DNA of 64,000 nt, taken from positions 14,942,001 to 15,006,000 of the forward strand of contig NC_091051.1 of assembly GCF_963966145.1 (NCBI RefSeq). Reading direction: 5' to 3'. Origin of the DNA: Tenebrio molitor. Lineage: Eukaryota; Arthropoda; Insecta; Coleoptera; Tenebrionidae. How positions within the stretch are numbered: position 1 is the stretch's first letter; each line of letters starts with the position of its first letter. A program made the position numbers and the translations under genes. Of the stretch, positions 1 to 10,569 are shown in pieces. Below the pieces are notes generated by a model. The model ran no database searches, was not told the origin of the DNA, and saw only the letters and a program-made list of their open reading frames with translations.

Positions 1-135
1 ACTTTTTGAAGTCTTCCAAAAAGTAGGATCGTTAAACTCTGCTAAATAGGCTTTAGTTTCGGTAATGACCTCGCCGTTATGTGATTCCATGGCTACAAGA
101 ATGTCTTTATAAGTAATTCATGGCCTGCTACCAAT
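1..135 (-). pseudogene. mariner-like transposase C-terminal fragment
   Basis: Read on the minus strand, this edge is open and gives a peptide containing GEVITETKAYLAEF followed by DPTFW. That resembles the C-terminal region of mariner transposases, where an 'EEVI..TEAYFA' helix precedes a final segment. It starts beyond the window edge and no catalytic motif is visible, so it is probably a relic. The family assignment rests on short similarity recalled from the family. Confidence 0.35.
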
Positions 136-157
136 AAAGTTCTACTTTTTAGCTATT

Positions 158-277
158 AAGACAACAAGGGTTTTATAGACGATTTAAAAATCGAGATCGT
201 AGTTTAAATCAGAGCGACCGCAGGGAGCGAGGATTTAATAGATCGAGATTTTTAAACTATAAAACACGCGTTGTCTT
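158..277. repeat. hairpin element h1 (foldback MITE-like)
   Basis: A roughly 20-bp arm (158-177) is repeated inverted at 256-277 with a few mismatches, and the next bases inside also pair (TTTAAAAATCGAGATC-type arms). The unpaired centre contains gagcgaccgcagggagcgag. No coding potential. It belongs with the other GAG..GCGAG-loop hairpins near 9.8, 15.3 and 29.6 kb. Confidence 0.6.
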
Positions 278-1784
278 CAAGATTTTTTCTAACACTAACA
301 TCTTATCAGAAATTTTAATAAATTCAGAAATTATTCGACGCGCGTCACAATACACAAAATGCGGAGGTTGCCGTGAATACTATGGTAATAATATCAACAA
401 ATTTGGAAAAAAACAATTTTCATCGTTGAAACGTGCCAAAACGTTCCAGAAGAAATAAGAAAAAAGGGGCAATTTGTTACCAATGAAGTCTAACAGTGCA
501 TACGAAAAGGTGTATGTTTCGTTTCAAGGCCGGAACATCACGGAGGTAACGGAAGATGTCATTTTGGCCTTTCTTGATATGGGGTAAGCGTGTAGAACTT
601 CATTAAAAGTTAATTCACACTACGGCAAGAATCATTTGAAGAAAATGTAAAGATTGCTAGTTTTCGATGGCCGGGCACTTGTATTGGATGAAACAGCAGA
701 AGTTAAAGAAGAAGATGTTAAGAACAAGAGCACGAAGCTAATGTGACAGTTCCAATTAAATAATTGTACTTTTCACTTTTGTGATAATTACTGTAAAAAT
801 GATGAATAAAATGTTACTTGAATGATGTGTGTGAGCGTATTTTATGACTCTATAAGATACGTTGCTATTGACGACGTGTCTTATAGAGGAAAGCGTATTT
901 TATGGGAAACATAAGGTGTGAGCTCAAATGCACCATGGAAACAGTATAAGATATTAGTGTTAGAAAAAATAATTTATGATTGATTTTTATTTATTGCTTA
1001 TGTTAGAATAACATTTAAATATACAGGATGTGCTATATTTTTGAAGTCAGAAAAACATAATGAATCTAACTGTACCAAAAAAATTATATGTTGCCATTTA
1101 AAAAAATAAAGTTGAATCTAAATCTCTAAATTAGGAAACTTTGCGAGATATTGATTGCATTCTCTGTTTTCATCTCGTACACTATTTTAATACAATGAAA
1201 TAATAATGAAAGTAGCCTGTTCCACGGTGTACCCCATTGCAATCCTAAATATCCTTTTTATCCTAAAAAAATGTGTTTAGGAGAAACTGATAATTAGAAG
1301 AGAGAATTTGGAAGAGAACAATTAACCTGAAAATGAATTTACTTGAATTTTACTAACTTAACCTTGATCGCTGTTGTATACTCATCGTCGTCTGTGGTCT
1401 TAACTCTTACTAAAGACTTATTTTGATTCGAAGGTAAAAACCAAACAATAAAAAGCGGCAATCAGTGATTTGACACTGACAGTGACTTTTACAGTTTCAG
1501 TTTTCATGAGCTCACTCATGCCAATATTCCAGTAGATACAGTGCACAATCGAAACAAGACGGCACTAGTCATGGCCTACTTGGGCTACAAACATTTATAA
1601 TTACCCTGTATTTTTATATTCAATTATCATTTGTTTTCTTCAAAAAAAGCAAAATATTTTTTCTGCATTTATTTTAATGTTAAGTCTTTCTCTGTGTTGA
1701 ATAAGACTTTTTATTAACAGAAATGGGGGTTTCAAATGAAGCAAAAAATGTTATTCCTGTGAAATTTTTGCGTAAAATCAATTT
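278..1784. other. AT-rich intergenic stretch with a possible Crypton-like scrap
   Basis: Mostly AT-rich with no recognisable gene. At 484-582 a 34-codon open frame contains AYEKVYVSFQ and ITEVTEDVILAFLD. This is reminiscent of the N-terminal 'vLLAYF' helix of insect Crypton-type tyrosine-recombinase proteins, but it is short and broken right after, so I do not call a gene. Nothing else is supported. Confidence 0.4.
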
Positions 1785-1827
1785 TTTTTTTCTCTTGTGA
1801 ACTCAATCCGGGGACATACGGTATATT
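1700..1827. repeat. terminal fragment of a MITE family also present at 18175
   Basis: The end reads ctcaatccggggacatacgg. Its reverse complement matches the start of the element at 18175 (gtccccggattgagtttaca), and similarity continues for about 65 bp into a TTGATTTTACG segment. Only one terminus is recognisable, so this copy is truncated or its other end has decayed. Confidence 0.5.
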
Positions 1828-2044
1828 AATTCTATTAGGCATTCACGTTCTTTTTGGGACCGAGTTGGCTATGATTTTTTCTTTTCATGTTGGACTAACT
1901 GATTCAATGATGCAACAGATGCAATTTTTTTCTGTCAGTGTCTGTTCGACATTTTCTTGCCACCGCATTGCCAGATTTATTATTTAAATATTCCTAAGAA
2001 ACTAAATGATTTATTAAGTGTGTAAAAATAATTTATTTCATACT

Positions 2045-2142
2045 GTCCGGTAGATGCTCGATTGCATCATCAATTTGAGTCCGGTAGGTGAGTTATAACA
2101 GTATCAGAGCCGGAAAGTGTCACTTAGCAACACCTACCGGAC
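2045..2142. repeat. internal palindrome, tccggtag-type arms
   Basis: Starts gtccggtag and ends ctaccggac, with another tccggtaggtg copy inside. It lies within the 906-bp transposon and shares its arm motif with the palindrome at 2347-2452. Confidence 0.5.
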
Positions 2143-2346
2143 TGCTTTCCTTTTATACATCAAATCTGACATTGAAAAGTGAAAAAGTCAAAAAATATTC
2201 GATCTAGAAAAACAATAGCAACGGCCGTTGCCACAGGAAAAAAGGTGATGTTATTTTCACAATATAATGTGATTTTTTAATTTTTGAAACAAAATGATGA
2301 TGCACAAGAGACTTCCAGTATGAAATAAAATACGTTACGATATACA

Positions 2347-2452
2347 TCCGGTAGTACTTGTAACAGGTACTCGTTTAGACATTCTAGACTCGGCTCCTAA
2401 CGTCGCCTCGTCCATAATATCTAACTCGTACTGTTACAAGTAACCTACCGGA
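2347..2452. repeat. internal palindrome, tccggtag arms plus ttgtaacag
   Basis: The left arm (tccggtagtacttgtaacag) pairs with the right arm (2425-2452) except for a small indel. This is a foldback about 105 bp long inside the 906-bp transposon. Confidence 0.6.
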
Positions 2453-2757
2453 CTTATAACGTAAATTACTATTAAATTTCCGTCAAAGGACAATCAAAAT
2501 TGTCAAAATAATTTTATTACGATAAACAATTTCTATTAAACGATTTTATTTAATTTAAAAACGGCAGACCAGTTTTAAGAGATCCGGCAACAGAAAATGT
2601 AACCTTAACCTGAAAACAACCTAACCTAACACAAAAAGTGTCAATTTCCTTTAGGGAATTTAGTTATCACCGAAGTACTGCCAACAAAATCACTAGATGG
2701 TCATAGCCAACTCGGTCCCAAAAATATTGTGATTGCCTAATATATCATTCTTATAAA

Positions 2758-2936
2758 GAGCGATCAAATTAATTTGTAATCCAGTTATCCATAAATCCGA
2801 AGTCGTACGTCGTTACTTGAACTCCACGCTTCAATGAGTACAGCTTGAAACACAGGTTAGATCTCAACATATCATCGCAAAAGACATACGGATTCAAATC
2901 CATGGATAACTCGATTACAAATTAATTTGATCGCTC
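2758..2936. mobile_element. 179-bp MITE with 35-bp near-perfect TIRs
   Basis: Arm 2758-2792 is the inverted copy of 2902-2936 with one mismatch. The centre is unrelated and non-coding. It starts 18 bp after the end of the 906-bp element. No clear target duplication is visible. Confidence 0.8.
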
Positions 2937-3854
2937 GATATTTATAATTTAAAAAATCCTATTTATAATTAATTAATTAATGATATGATTTTCCTTGTGA
3001 CTGACCATGACTAACTTTGTGTGTTAAACCACATTGTGTAAACACCAAAATTCTTGCTTGTGATAAAATTATGTGATAAATCACAAAGGGCCGTATGATT
3101 TCCCTTTCATTAAAGTTAAAGAACGTCGTTAAATTATTTTGTCTCTGTCTAACATAGTGCTTGGCATATACTCTCACTTTTTCTAATCAATTATTTAGCT
3201 AATGAAGTAATGAAAGGCTTAACGAATGGGAAATCATACGGCCCATAGTGTAAAGCGCACTTAACGAACACTCACTGCTGCATTGACAATTCAATTGAGG
3301 ACACCGTTTCCTTTATACTTTTAGCAGCTCCATAAAAAATAGCAAGAGTTAAAAGGTACTAACCCAGCAGGCCTCCCAACGAACGTTTTTCACGCAAAAT
3401 TTTGTACGGGTAGATTGAATTCTAGTCTGACCTATTAGAGTACTCCTGATCACAGACAACGTTACGTAACGTTCAGATTTTTTTTTTTTCAAATGAAACT
3501 GAATCAAGAAACACATCTACTACTACTACAAAAAATTGCAAAACAAGTTTTAAATTTATTAAATCACAACAAGTTTTCACAAGGAATTCCCATAGGTTCA
3601 TAGTTAATACATATTTATAAACATTTTTTGCAGTTATCAAATGACGTATTGTGCGTCAAAATAAAACAAAACTCTTTCAGATTTGAAAAATAAGTAAAAC
3701 GTACTTTTTAAAAATCGATTTGGATTGGTAAACGGGTCGTCGCGATGCGATTTGTGATAAACGCTCTGAGGTTGGGGGTCAATTATTTGTCATTCCATCC
3801 TGTATGAAAAAAAAACTGAACAGTAATTGTGAAATAATATACAGGGAGTTTTCT
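2937..3854. other. AT-rich intergenic stretch
   Basis: No recognisable gene or repeat beyond homopolymer runs. The end of this stretch begins to resemble the sequence upstream of gene A and leads into the remnant promoter of pseudogene P1. Confidence 0.5.
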
Positions 3855-3880
3855 CAATTTAGATAGCGAAATGTATTATA
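3855..3880 (+). promoter_or_regulatory. left half of the P1 promoter, split in its TATA box
   Basis: The segment caatttagatagcgaaatgt followed by attata aligns with the promoter of gene A (caatttagataacacaatgt followed by aatatataaaa, 7097-7126). In gene A this runs straight through the TATA box. Here it is broken by the 3881-4810 transposon and resumes as taaatgtc at 4813. Confidence 0.65.
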
Positions 3881-4810
3881 TCGGATGTGTCAAAAAGGAC
3901 GGATACCAAAGAAAGTAACAATTTACGGTAATCACGGAACATGAAGAATTTTTTTTTTTCTTTTGGCCTTTCGTTAAGGCGCAAGAGCTTTTGTAAGTTA
4001 CAACTAAACTACCTGTAAAGCTAAATGATCCTGTTATTGATCTGAGAACATAATTGTATGTGTAGCAACTCGTCTCGTGCCCCACGTTGGGCGCCACTTG
4101 TAGCAACTTCATGTCTCGTAGTGCCTCACGTTTGGGGCACTTGTAGCAGTTTTGGAGTATAGCGCCTCACGTTGGGGGCCCTCTTGTTGGAGGTGTATCT
4201 ATTGGGTCAAACTTGGGAGTGCCGCTTGCAGAGGTTATGAGATTCGGGCTCCACGTTGTAAGGGTACGCGATCGTATTACTACTCGGAAAGGGTTCGAGT
4301 CCGATATAACGCAGTAGGGGAACACTAACTTTATTCAAACTAACAAACAGACAAAGAATGAAAATGTAACTACATACAATGCACGCGGGGAAGACCTTCC
4401 TCCGCCTAGTCCACCTGGGGAGTGTTCCGGAGCAGAGCTATTCAAGGTCTGGATAGATGTTCACACAAGGGAGTTAGTTGTCTGGTCAGAGCCAAGAACG
4501 ATCGTCCGTCCGACTTGTCCGCCGGGGGAGCTTCTGGGGCAGAGCTATTCAACGTCTAGGTAAATGTCCACACAAGGGAGCTTTCTGGTCAGAGCGAAGA
4601 ATGGTCTTGGTCTCTTCTGCATGGTGCTCAGGGGATGATTGGAAGGGAGATAGTGGAGGTGGTCAGGTGCTGGTTGAGGCGACAAGGGCGCTATTCTGGT
4701 GGCCGCTCGGCGCGCTACATATATATTTTTTCTTTAACTAAAAGCTGTCTATTGTATGCTATGCTATAGGTACTACTAAAACGCCTGCCCGTCCTTTTTG
4801 ACACACCCGA
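3881..4810. mobile_element. 930-bp TIR transposon inserted in the P1 TATA box
   Basis: Ends are inverted repeats of about 22 bp (tcggatgtgtcaaaaaggac on the left, its inverse with one change on the right) flanked by TA at 3879-3880 and 4811-4812. The interior (4070-4200) holds three copies of a 'tagcaactt..cacgttgggggc'-type segment resembling part of an LTR element leader, so it may be composite. No intact transposase is visible. Removing it rebuilds a promoter like that of gene A. Confidence 0.75.
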
Positions 4811-4846
4811 TATAAATGTCGTTCGACTATAATTTGAAACCATACC

Positions 4847-6390
4847 ATGAGTATAACTAGACAAACTATACCTTACGACATGATCTCAATTGTTGCCACA
4901 ATCGTGGTTATCGTAATTGCTTACTTCAAATGGAAACAAATGAAACAAACGATCCTGTCAGTGCTCACTTGTTTTGAGACGCAAAATTGAGAAACATAAG
5001 AATTAAACTGACACCCACATTCACCTCCGGTAAAATGAAGATGATGTTCCAAACATTGACCGATTGTATCGTAGGTTTGAAAGACATAATGGATAACTCG
5101 TCAACAACTCGTGCACCATTTGGACTGGAATGTAATAGCTTCAAAGATCCAGATACGATATTCAGAAAATATAAAGTTAACCGATGGCAAATAATGAAGC
5201 TTATTTTATAATTCGTTTTGTCTTAGAATCATGTTTGTCGAAAAGATTCATGCATTTGATTTTATACTTGAAAAATAGACGGCACCGTAACAGATGATGA
5301 TAAGGTCACAGATCACCATGGAAAAACGGCGGAAAAAGCGTTGAACATAAACGAATTCGCTGCTCAAGCTTTCGTGTTCTTCTTGGGCGGTTTTGAAACT
5401 TCATCGACCTCTATGACTTGGGCATTATACGAACTGGCGCTTAATCTAGAGGTATACAAAAAGTTAAGAAGAAATAAACAGGGTCTTGGCAAAGTACAAC
5501 GATCGACTAGTTTACGAAGGGATCATTGAAATGACCTACACTTACACGGAAAAAATATTACACGGTAAAATGTAAACATACTGTTCCAATGTTGTTTATC
5601 AGCCATTCCATTATGACGGACGGGACAAATCGGAAACATTTATTCAAAAATTCTTTTTTTTTAGATCAATTAGTACTTATATTGAAACAAGATTTGACAA
5701 TACTGTTCAATGATTCATTTTATTGCTAACTTTTATCGCCTTTATTGTTTACATGTTTTTTTTTTTAATTGCAAAGTTGAATGACGGGGGGGACACGAAT
5801 ATAATGTTAAAATAAATTCTAAGTGTATTATCTACAAAATATGCGAATTTATTAATAAACCAAGTAAAATTGACATTACACTGATGTTGTAATTTTTAAA
5901 TCAATGAAATGTAACAGTCACGTTTAAGAAATGGTGAATGAATAAGTGATTATTGATTTTTTTAAATCATGATGGACGGGACATGACGGACGGGACAATA
6001 ATTACTTTCAATTTTAATATACTTTATTTTACCAACCATTACAATAAACAAGTACTTTTAACTACAAAACGAACAAAAATAACAATAATTCGTACTTCAT
6101 TTTATGCGATGTGCATTGGTAAGATGTATCAAGTAGTTAATTTTTAAAAACTACATTGACTGATTTTCCAGGATTACGTTTTGGAATGTTACAAAACAAA
6201 TTAGGTTGGCAGTACTCTTGAACAGGTTCAAATGTTCTTGATAAGATAAAATCTTTAATAGGTTTGTTACATACAGAACTTTTGGTATTGTATGAGCTGG
6301 CGCATGTATCAACATTTCTATACTTAGAAGAAAATTGTTAAAATATTTTGAAAAAAAGGAATGTATTAAAAAAATTATAGAAAGTTGTAA
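4847..6390 (+). pseudogene. CYP6-type P450 pseudogene P1
   Basis: A degraded copy of gene A. The start (4847) and N-terminal anchor are recognisable, then a deletion removes most of the region up to the C-helix. LTPTFTSGKMKMMFQTL is intact at about 5010-5055. A second deletion removes the middle of exon 1, and the I-helix segment (FETSSTSMTWALYELA) survives near 5390. Exon 1 ends with a donor-like GT at 5565. Exon 2 is missing apart from its last few bases near 6110. A short exon 3 start (GLRFGMLQ) follows an acceptor at about 6170 and runs into sequence matching the 3' UTR of gene A. Multiple stops and frameshifts make it non-functional. Between the exons, the motif gacggacgggacaa recurs three times. 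Confidence 0.9.
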
Positions 6391-6740
6391 CAAAAGGGTT
6401 TATTTGTTCATGCAGTATGTTATAGCAGTTATTGTAGTTAAAACTAAATAAAAAATAAAAAAGGGTTCAATCTCGTGGCCCCAGAAAAAAAAGTAAAACT
6501 ATCCTACGTGGACTTATTTCGAGTCGAACACGGAACGGTATATTGATTAAATTTTGTTAGACAACAAAATTTCAAATTACAATATACATAACATGTAGTT
6601 TAATTGATAATATTTAAGGCGCTTTTGCAGTTGGACAAATAGTCCTTGATTTGTTCTGTGGAACTTATTACAGAAAAACAGATTTTTCCATTACGTCTCT
6701 AAGATTCTCCATTAAATAAGTAATCGATCATTTATTTATA
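6391..6740. other. intergenic stretch
   Basis: AT-rich, no recognisable gene or repeat. Confidence 0.5.
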
Positions 6741-6970
6741 CAGGGTTATTATAAATGATTGTCCCGTCACAGTTGGCGTTGAAAACCGACACAAATTTTG
6801 GTTGTGTCCTCAGCCTCGCAACGTTAGACAAACTAGTAGACAGATTTCCACTACCGCCAGTATCGCCACCTGGCGGCGATACTAGTCCCACTCATGTTAT
6901 GAGGCTTGCGGCACATTCAACTACGTCACCAACGCCCAATGCGATGGGGCAGTCATTTATAATAACCCTG
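6741..6970. mobile_element. 230-bp MITE (cagggttattataaatga family), copy 1
   Basis: The ends are inverted repeats of about 25 bp starting cagggttattataaatga, flanked by TA on both sides (6739-6740, 6971-6972). Other copies lie at 26374-26503 and 62195-62365. This one ends about 150 bp upstream of the TATA box of gene A. Confidence 0.85.
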
Positions 6971-7117
6971 TATAAATGAGTACAAGTCAGGTTTAAGTAA
7001 ACACTCTTTATAAATGATATAAATTGAAGAGTAACGATGAAATAGCATTCAATGGATCTAAATATGATAAGCGATATTTTCCAAACAAAACATTTCAATT
7101 TAGATAACACAATGTAA

Positions 7118-7153
7118 TATATAAAAATGTCATTCTCGATCGTCTTTCAGTCT
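7118..7153 (+). promoter_or_regulatory. core promoter of gene A (TATA + initiator)
   Basis: TATATAAA at 7118-7125 and an arthropod-type initiator TCAGT centred on A7149, 31 nt downstream of the first T of the TATA box. This is the canonical spacing and predicts a start at about 7149 and a 5' UTR of about 93 nt. Confidence 0.65.
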
Positions 7154-7241
7154 CACTTTAAATTTTGAGTGTAAAGCAACCAAGTGTAGTATCTTCTGAA
7201 ATTATTGTAGTGTAGTATAGTCCATAATTTGAAAACGTACC

Positions 7242-9418
7242 ATGAATATCATCACGCAAACCATAAGTTACGATCTGATCGCAATCGTTGCCACAATCGT
7301 GGTTGCGGTAATTGCATACTTCAAATGGAAATTAGCGTACTGGGACAGAATTGGTTTACCCGTGTTGGCCCCAACGATTCCGTTCGGCAACATGAAAAAG
7401 CTGATGCTTGGTCAGTTGACGATTGGTGAGCAATTTCAAGAATTATATAAAGAGCTGAAATCGCGAGGCCATAAACATGGTGGAGTTTACTTGGGGACCA
7501 GACCGTTCTACATGGCTGTAGATCCCGAAATCGCGAAGCACATCATGCTGAAGGACTTCCAACACTTCGTCAACCACGGTAACTTCATCGACGAAAAACA
7601 CGACCCCCTCAGTGGCCACCTGTTCAATTTGGAAGATGCAAAATGGAGAAACATGAGAGTTAAACTGACACCGACTTTCACCTCCGGCAAGATGAAGATG
7701 ATGTTCCAAACATTGGCCGATTGTACCGTAGGCTTGAAAGACATAATGGACAGCTCGGCGACAACTCATACCCCTGTGGATATCAAAGACATTTTGGGTA
7801 GATTCACAACTGATATTATTGGTTCTGCCGCGTTTGGACTAGAATGTAACAGCTTGAAAGATCCAGATGCAGAATTCAGAAAATATGGCAGAAAAGTATT
7901 CGAAACCAGCCAATGGGAAAGAATGAAAAATATTTTACAATTTGCCTTGCCTCGTGGTTTTCTGAAGGCAATAAAATTCAAAATGACGAAAACTGATGTT
8001 GAACAATTTTTCATGAAAGCGGTCCGTGACACGGTCAATTATAGAGAAACAAATAATGTTTATCGAAAAGATTTCATGCATTTGCTGTTACAGTTGAAAA
8101 ATAGGGGCACCGTAACAGACGACGATAAGATCACAGATCACCATGGAGAAACGGCGGAAAAGGCGTTAAACATGAACGAACTCGCTGCGCAAGCTTTCGT
8201 GTTCTTCTTGGCCGGTTTTGAGACTTCATCCACCACTATGACTTGGGCATTATATGAACTGGCGACCAATCCAGACATACAAGAAACATTAAGGAACGAG
8301 ATAAACACGGTCTTAGCAAAGCATAACGATGAAGTGACCTACGACGGTATGATGGAAATGACTTATATGGAAAACGTACTCAACGGTAAATATACAGAGT
8401 TATTCACGTAAGGTGACGAGTCTGACCAGGTAAAAAAAATGCATTTTTTGTTAATATTTAGTATTTGAAAATGTTTTCGAACGATGACATAACCGACATG
8501 ATCCTACTTACCTATTACTTTTGTGATTTTAATTGCTTATTATTGTTATTAAATCATACTTTGTTGAGAGGTATTTTTATGCCAGAACTTGACATTCACT
8601 AGGCTGATGTTAAAAGCTATCTATGTTTTATCTCCATCATGATAATGTAATTGGGATCGAGATAGTTTTAAGGATTGTATTTTGGGTTACATTTTTACCT
8701 GGTCAAACTCGTCATCTTACATTATTATAATTACACCATAAAATAAAAAATGTGAAATTAAAAATATCAAAGGATACGGACAGACTAATAAAACATATTT
8801 TTCATTTTCATTTAAATGTGCATCAAATATGCTGCAGCCAAACGGCATTCGTTTCCACTGTCATGACCCATTTGATAGAAAAACTTTTGGATCGCACGGT
8901 ATTTGCACATGTAGGTATTAATAGGTAATTCTTTACCGTTGCAGAAACTTTGAGAAAATACCCGCCTGTACCCCTTTTAAATAGACAATGCACCAAAGAC
9001 TATGTAGTACCTAATACATCCATACGTTTGGAGAAGGGTATCGTCGTGGGGATTTCGTCTTTGGGTCTTCATAATGATCCGGAATATTTCCCAAATCCCG
9101 AGAAGTTTGATCCAGATCGTTTCTCCGAAGAAAATAAGAAGTCGAGACCGGCTTTCACATGGATTCCGTTCGGTGAAGGACCTAGAGTGTGCATTGGTAA
9201 GGTGTGTTTAATTCGGCAAATGTTTAATTACTAAATCGATTAATTTTCCAGGATTACGTTTTGGAATGTTACAAAGTAAAGTGGGTTTGACAACACTACT
9301 GAAAAATTACAAAATCAAATTGAGCAACAAGACTCAGTTTCCCGTAACATTGGACAAGAAATCGTTTATTACAACAGCAAAGGGAGGTATTTGGTTGGAT
9401 GTAGAGAAGCTAAACTAA
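7242..9418 (+). CDS. CYP6-family cytochrome P450, gene A (3 exons, 520 aa)
   Basis: Exons 7242-8385, 8945-9196 and 9252-9418, both introns phase 1 with GT/AG ends, giving 520 residues. The protein has an N-terminal membrane anchor (about 8-27), a basic linker and proline-rich hinge (LPVLAPTIPFG, 39-49), WRNMR of helix C (135-139), AGFETSST in the oxygen-binding I helix (from 324), ExxR (ETLR, 382-385), FDPDRF (436-441) and the heme loop FGEGPRVCIG with ligand Cys464. All catalytic elements are present and the length is normal. Family knowledge: a microsomal CYP6 monooxygenase that takes electrons from P450 reductase and oxidises xenobiotics or endogenous lipophiles. Substrate is unknown. Intron 1 is 559 nt, not about 50 as in the other genes, because a MITE sits in it. 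A poly(A) signal AATAAA lies at 9559. Closest paralogues here are P1 and D. Confidence 0.95.
8395..8732. mobile_element. MITE in intron 1 of gene A (ttcacgtaag family, copy 1)
   Basis: Ends carry inverted copies of the segment gtaagrtgacgagnctgacc (left at 8408, right ending about 8720). The left end follows TA at 8393-8394, which are intron bases 8-9. A second copy lies at 57288-57748. The right terminus is decayed. No coding potential. Confidence 0.8.
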
Positions 9419-9558
9419 AAAAAAACCACAACGGGTCCACTTAAAATGTTCTTGATATTTGATAACATAAAACCTTTAATGGGTTTCTTACCTAGAATTT
9501 TTGGTATTGTAGGTACTATAATAAATTATGCTTGCATGACGGTGTTGACTGACGTCTA

Positions 9559-9564
9559 AATAAA
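9559..9564 (+). terminator. poly(A) signal of gene A
   Basis: AATAAA 141 nt after the stop codon of gene A. Confidence 0.6.
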
Positions 9565-9577
9565 CTTTATTTTTTAG

Positions 9578-10440
9578 TAACACGATATTGTTTCTCTTCG
9601 TCATAGATACACATTATGAAAAACAACTCATAACTCCCTTGGGATATTTAAAATTTTTTCGCCCTCCATATTGTTCACAATAAACTCATGAGAATTAAAC
9701 TATAGCAACCCTATATTCACGCAATCTTTCCTGCAATAGTATATTTCAAAGCAAGGTAAGAAAGTGCTTTCTTGCAGACCGCTGGCAAAGATTATAAACC
9801 GAGCCGTAGGCGAGATTTCTAAGTGCCTAAGGTCTGCAAGGGCACTTTCTTAACAAGGTTTGAATACTATTTTTTCCCTACCGGCACAACTTCGTTGAAA
9901 AAAGTCAAAAAAAGATGGTTATATTCCTGATTAAAACGAAAATTTTGAAAATTGAATAGTAGGCTGGGTTATTTGTTTAATTAACTTGTCATCGCATTTG
10001 AAGATTTGACGTTTGTTCGAAAATTTGATATAAACAGAAGTTGTAGTACCTACCGAGCTTATCTGTTTATTTTCCAGATTATATGATTGATCTACCAACT
10101 TGCTTTATTGAATTGGCCTTCATTTATCAATAACTTATTTCACTTTTGACACTTTTGACATTTGTATTTTGGTACAGTTTTACCATAAACATTTCATGAG
10201 TAACTTTCTTACCTTCGCAAATTTTCTCACCTAAAATGAGGTATCCACCCACAGCCTACATTTCTAACCGGCAGGGAAAAAAATATTTTTAAGAAATATT
10301 TAACTTTTAAGTACAGACACTAAGAAATAAAATATTGTAAGCACCACGGGAGATATTCATGTTTTTCCCCTCTGTTGACTTAACCTCAGGGAAAAATCAT
10401 GTTCATATCTCCCTTAATGCACAATTATCTATTCTAAAAT
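9578..10440. repeat. duplicated segment, copy 1 (interrupted)
   Basis: Two blocks (9578-9735 and about 10275-10440) align collinearly with 12613-12927 plus 14363-14375. Shared landmarks include taacacgatattgtttct, ataactccctt.ggatatt and caccacgggagatattcatg. Copy 1 is split by about 540 bp absent from copy 2. The origin of the unit is unknown and it has no coding potential. Confidence 0.75.
9736..10274. mobile_element. about 540-bp insertion carrying hairpin h2
   Basis: Defined by comparison with the uninterrupted copy at 12740-12780. Its left part is a hairpin (9755-9870) with arms aaggtaagaaagtgctttct/ggcactttcttaacaaggtt and centre ccgagccgtaggcgag. The arm motif aaggtaagaaagt recurs inverted near the right end (about 10204-10216). 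No transposase. Boundaries are good to a few bases. Confidence 0.6.
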
Positions 10441-10457
10441 GATACAATTTAGCCAAT

Positions 10458-10461
<4 letters not shown>

Positions 10462-10511
<50 letters not shown>

Positions 10512-10569
10512 GAGAGAGGGAGAGAGAGAGAGGGAGGGAGGGGGAGAGAGAGAGAGAGAGAGAGAGAGA
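10462..10569. repeat. (GA)n microsatellite, about 108 bp
   Basis: Almost uninterrupted GA dinucleotides with a few GG interruptions in the second half. Such tracts can bind GAGA-type factors or be structurally unstable; no role is shown here. Confidence 0.95.

Larger units (their letters stand above)
1835..2740. mobile_element. 906-bp terminal-inverted-repeat DNA transposon, non-autonomous
   Basis: Termini at 1835-1874 and 2700-2740 are inverted repeats of about 40 bp with few mismatches (both carry the block gggaccgagttggctatga). TA dinucleotides flank both ends (1833-1834, 2741-2742), matching a Tc1/mariner-type TA target duplication. There is no transposase frame inside. Two internal palindromes (2045-2142 and 2347-2452) start and end with the same tccggtag/ctaccgga motif. 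Confidence 0.8.

Noticed and set aside
4478..4741. 87-codon open frame
   Set aside because: Inside the 3881-4810 transposon, no family features, composition of LTR-leader-like repeats.
3871..4818. aaatgt direct repeats as a 6-bp target duplication
   Set aside because: The gene A promoter naturally has aatgt on both sides of its TATA box, so the repeats are host sequence; the duplication is TA.
7443..7769. Long minus-strand frames opposite the P450 exons
   Set aside because: Antisense shadows of conserved P450 coding sequence, recurring at the equivalent place in every copy.
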